In this document: positions 8,249 to 10,000 of the stretch, piece after piece
How positions within the stretch are numbered: position 1 is the stretch's first letter
Layout of the letters: each line of letters begins with the position of its first letter
Source: Actinidia chinensis
Lineage: Eukaryota > Streptophyta > Magnoliopsida > Ericales > Actinidiaceae
DNA length: 10,000 nt
Assembly (NCBI GenBank): GCA_009663005.1
Contig: CM018901.1
Span: 11,068,536-11,078,535, forward strand
Direction of reading: 5' to 3'
Position numbers and translations under genes: made by a program
Notes under the pieces: model-generated
Seen by the model: only the letters and a program-made list of their open reading frames with translations
Told to the model about the DNA's origin: nothing
Databases searched by the model: none

Positions 8249-8312
8249 ATTTGTCACGCCCTGGAATTTTCTTTATATATATAAAATTAAACCAATAATT
8301 CTTTATGAACTC

Positions 8313-8331
8313 AATAAATAAATAAATAAAA
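8313..8331. repeat. AATA microsatellite inside LTR 2
   Basis: This is the partner of the run at 1587-1608, at the same relative place in the other LTR, and differs by small insertions on its left side. Confidence 0.75.
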
Positions 8332-8917
8332 CTAAAGCAGGTTCCATATAGATAATGGACCATTGTCTTAGATAGAATAGTAGAGTCCTGTATGAATACA
8401 ACCAAAAATATCATAATAACTTTCATCATCAAGGACATCAATGGTCATTACCCATTACTCAAAATCAAGAATACACTACATGCTAAATTTAAAATAGTTA
8501 AAGTATCTAACGGGTTGGTAAATATAAGTTTACAAATCAAGCGAAATAAAGGGTTTAAAGTTTATAATTACATTACCCCAAAAATAGAGGAGATAAAGAA
8601 ACGTAAAGATAATAACAAAAATAACTTTCTGAATCATACATCCAACATACATACAAAATGGATGTTATCCAGTTATGCAGGCCACAAAAAAATAACAACA
8701 AAGTTTCTTCAGTTGCCCCTTTAAATGCATTGTAAAATATCTTTTATAACGACGGGATGGAGTATATAAATCATAGAAAATCTTTTACTACATTAAATGC
8801 ATTACTGGTGGCCTGTGTAGTGTAGTGGGACTAGTCATGCATGATGCCCATCTACAATCTACTTAACACAATTTAAAGTCCAAAACAACATTATAAAGCA
8901 TTTGGGTAAGTATTCCT

Positions 8918-9041
8918 TGCCTCCGCCCCGTAGGCGATATAGACAAGTAAATCCGCGGTTTCCAATCAGATTGGAGGGCCCCGTTATACCCCTTTGCAAA
9001 GTCTTGCTTGGATGTTTTAAAAAACCCGGGCTACAAGCCCG
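8918..9041 (-). promoter_or_regulatory. GC-rich hairpin island in LTR 2 (putative RNA structure)
   Basis: Counterpart of 2160-2290. It includes CCAATC-A-GATTGG near 8963-8975, CTTTGCAAAG near 8993-9002, and a clean stem CGGGCT-ACA-AGCCCG at 9027-9041. The stems differ in sequence from LTR 1 at several positions, yet both copies can pair. Function is unknown. Confidence 0.4.
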
Positions 9042-9644
9042 AATATAATTTCCTCTACATTTTCTTCATAAAAAACACATTCTCTACATATACCAAATTC
9101 AATACCAACAAACATGACATAGTAAATTTTCAAAATTTATACAAATGGGCCTGTTACCCTCGATCACCCACAATAGTCATATTCAATTAACCACATGCTC
9201 AATTAACATCAAACTTAAACAATACATGTCATTTAACACCTATAACAAGGAAAATAAATTTGTTTTGAGTTCTCCAAAATATCATTCCATAAATAACCAA
9301 CATACCTAAAGTCAATTGAATATTGATTTACCAACGAGATAAAACTAGGTTATCTAACAAAAAACATTTAAATGGGTAAAGAAATTCCTACCAAATGAGG
9401 AAGAAGAAAATACCCCTAGGGTTGCAAATATGCTTCAAATAAGTTGGTCCTTTGATTGTGGGAAGGAGTAGAAGAACCCAAACCTTGTATCTCCAAATAT
9501 GACTAAATATGGGATTGAAAGACAAAAAAAGAGGGGCTTGGTGAAAATCTCTGCCGGAAACCGAAACAAACCCGCGTTAAAGGAGGAAAAAGCAAACGGG
9601 AGAGAGAGAAAAGGAAAAAATGGATCGGTAAAGTCAACAATCCA

Positions 9645-9656
9645 CTATTTATGTAG
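9645..9656 (-). promoter_or_regulatory. Decayed TATA-like box of LTR 2
   Basis: The minus strand reads CTACATAAATAG where LTR 1 has CTATATAAATAA. This LTR would be the one driving the element, so the core promoter looks weakened if the base call is right. A pyrimidine-rich tract follows at 9620-9579, as in LTR 1. Confidence 0.45.
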
Positions 9657-9777
9657 ATAATTACTGAGGAAGTCCATAGAGTTTTAGTTAGTATCCTCTC
9701 ATAATTAAATTATAAACTTTTCACCTTTCCATTAACCCCACAACAACTTAAAATAAAATAAGGGGCATAATGTGACA

Positions 9778-10000
9778 ACTTATTAAACTTGGCATTGTAT
9801 TATACTGTCGTCGTGTTCCCTTGCTTCCAAAGTCAGGAAATTCTGAACTTTCTGGATCTCGGGACACCTCGACAGATCCTAAAACCTTGTTGTTCGAACT
9901 TTGTCCTCTGCTCATGTTTATGCCTATCCTCTTCTTTCTATTTCCTGAAATGAGACATTCATTTAAGATCCCTCAGCAAATTGGGGCTGCATGAAAAAAA
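9778..10000. other. Right flank, non-coding
   Basis: About 220 bases beyond the retrotransposon with no coding sequence or RNA gene that I can recognise. It holds one TTCGAA at 9893-9898, the motif clustered in the left flank, which hints that both flanks may come from one older repeat split by the insertion. It ends in CATGAAAAAAA at the window edge; the A run is too short to call a tail. Confidence 0.4.

Larger units (their letters stand above)
1526..9777 (-). mobile_element. Ty3/gypsy chromovirus LTR retrotransposon, degenerate, full length
   Basis: Two direct repeats of about 1.5 kb flank a 5.2 kb internal region. On the minus strand that region carries, in order, a tRNA primer site, gag, aspartic protease, reverse transcriptase, RNase H, integrase, chromodomain and polypurine tract. 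Integrase after RNase H defines Ty3/gypsy rather than Ty1/copia, and the C-terminal chromodomain defines chromoviruses. The long LTRs and the chromodomain type suggest the Tekay/Del clade, which is less certain. Every domain is interrupted by frame changes and stops, so this copy is non-autonomous. The left boundary reads AGTCACGCC, where the other LTR has TGTCACGCC, so the terminal T appears mutated. The right boundary is uncertain (9760-9777). No clean 5 bp target-site duplication is visible: the bases outside the LTRs are CTCTT on the left and ACTTA on the right. Confidence 0.95.
8252..9777 (-). repeat. LTR 2 (5' LTR in element orientation)
   Basis: This begins TGTCACGCCCTGGAATTTTC on the plus strand and tracks LTR 1 through the AATA run (8313-8331), the GC-rich hairpin island (8918-9041), the purine tract (9579-9620) and the TATA region. 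Similarity holds to about 9760 (AACTTAAAATAAAATA). Past this the two LTRs part: LTR 1 continues about 47 bases to TCACA, while here a different 17 bases end in TGTGACA at 9777. The outer limit is therefore uncertain. A plus-strand open frame of 110 codons (8392-8724) lies within the repeat, has no equivalent open frame in LTR 1, and is not supported as a gene. Confidence 0.92.

Noticed and set aside
8392..8724. 110-codon plus-strand open frame within LTR 2
   Set aside because: It lies entirely in the LTR, is antisense to the element, is K/N/I-rich as expected of AT-rich DNA, and its counterpart in LTR 1 is not open.
1526..9777. A Ty1/copia element or an integrated pararetrovirus
   Set aside because: Integrase follows RNase H, which excludes copia; integrase, LTRs and chromodomain exclude a pararetrovirus.
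9991..10000. Terminal A run as a poly(A) tail of a non-LTR element
   Set aside because: There are only seven A at the window edge, with no upstream LINE or SINE features visible.
1..10000. A previously undescribed multi-gene system
   Set aside because: All recognisable coding signal belongs to one known retrotransposon type; no other conserved gene or operon-like arrangement is visible.

Overview
This window is plant nuclear DNA and is almost entirely repeat. It is AT-rich, carries no intact host gene, and is dominated by one long-terminal-repeat retrotransposon lying on the minus strand. Gene order, domain content and the primer-binding site identify it as a Ty3/gypsy chromovirus of the kind found in land plants, most like the Tekay (Del) clade. 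The clade assignment is an inference from the roughly 1.5 kb LTRs and the C-terminal chromodomain. The host species cannot be named from the sequence.

Layout: 1-1525 is non-coding flank with a cluster of TTCGAA motifs. 1526-3035 is one LTR, which is the 3' LTR in element orientation. 3036-8251 is the internal region, read right to left: primer-binding site (about 8238-8248), leader, gag (about 7915-6700, with capsid core and zinc knuckle), aspartic protease (about 6450), reverse transcriptase (about 5900-5350), RNase H (about 5060-4660), integrase (about 4330-3270, with zinc domain, DDE core and GPY/F module), chromodomain (about 3260-3031) and polypurine tract (3037-3045). 8252 to about 9777 is the other LTR (5' in element orientation). 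9778-10000 is flank.

The proteins would form one gag-pol replication cycle: gag packages the RNA, protease cleaves the polyprotein, RT and RNase H make cDNA primed by initiator-Met tRNA, and integrase inserts it, with the chromodomain guiding it to chromatin. In this copy every domain can be recognised, but the reading frame changes every few tens of bases, so no working protein can be made. The disruptions are mostly single-base gains and losses, and the two LTRs differ in the same way. That fits either an old dead copy or, at least in part, uncorrected long-read errors.

The points most worth checking are the non-matching outer ends of the two LTRs, the indel-heavy divergence, a GC-rich string of short hairpins kept in both LTRs, the pol stop codon that falls just inside the LTR, and the TTCGAA cluster. 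I found no new type of system.
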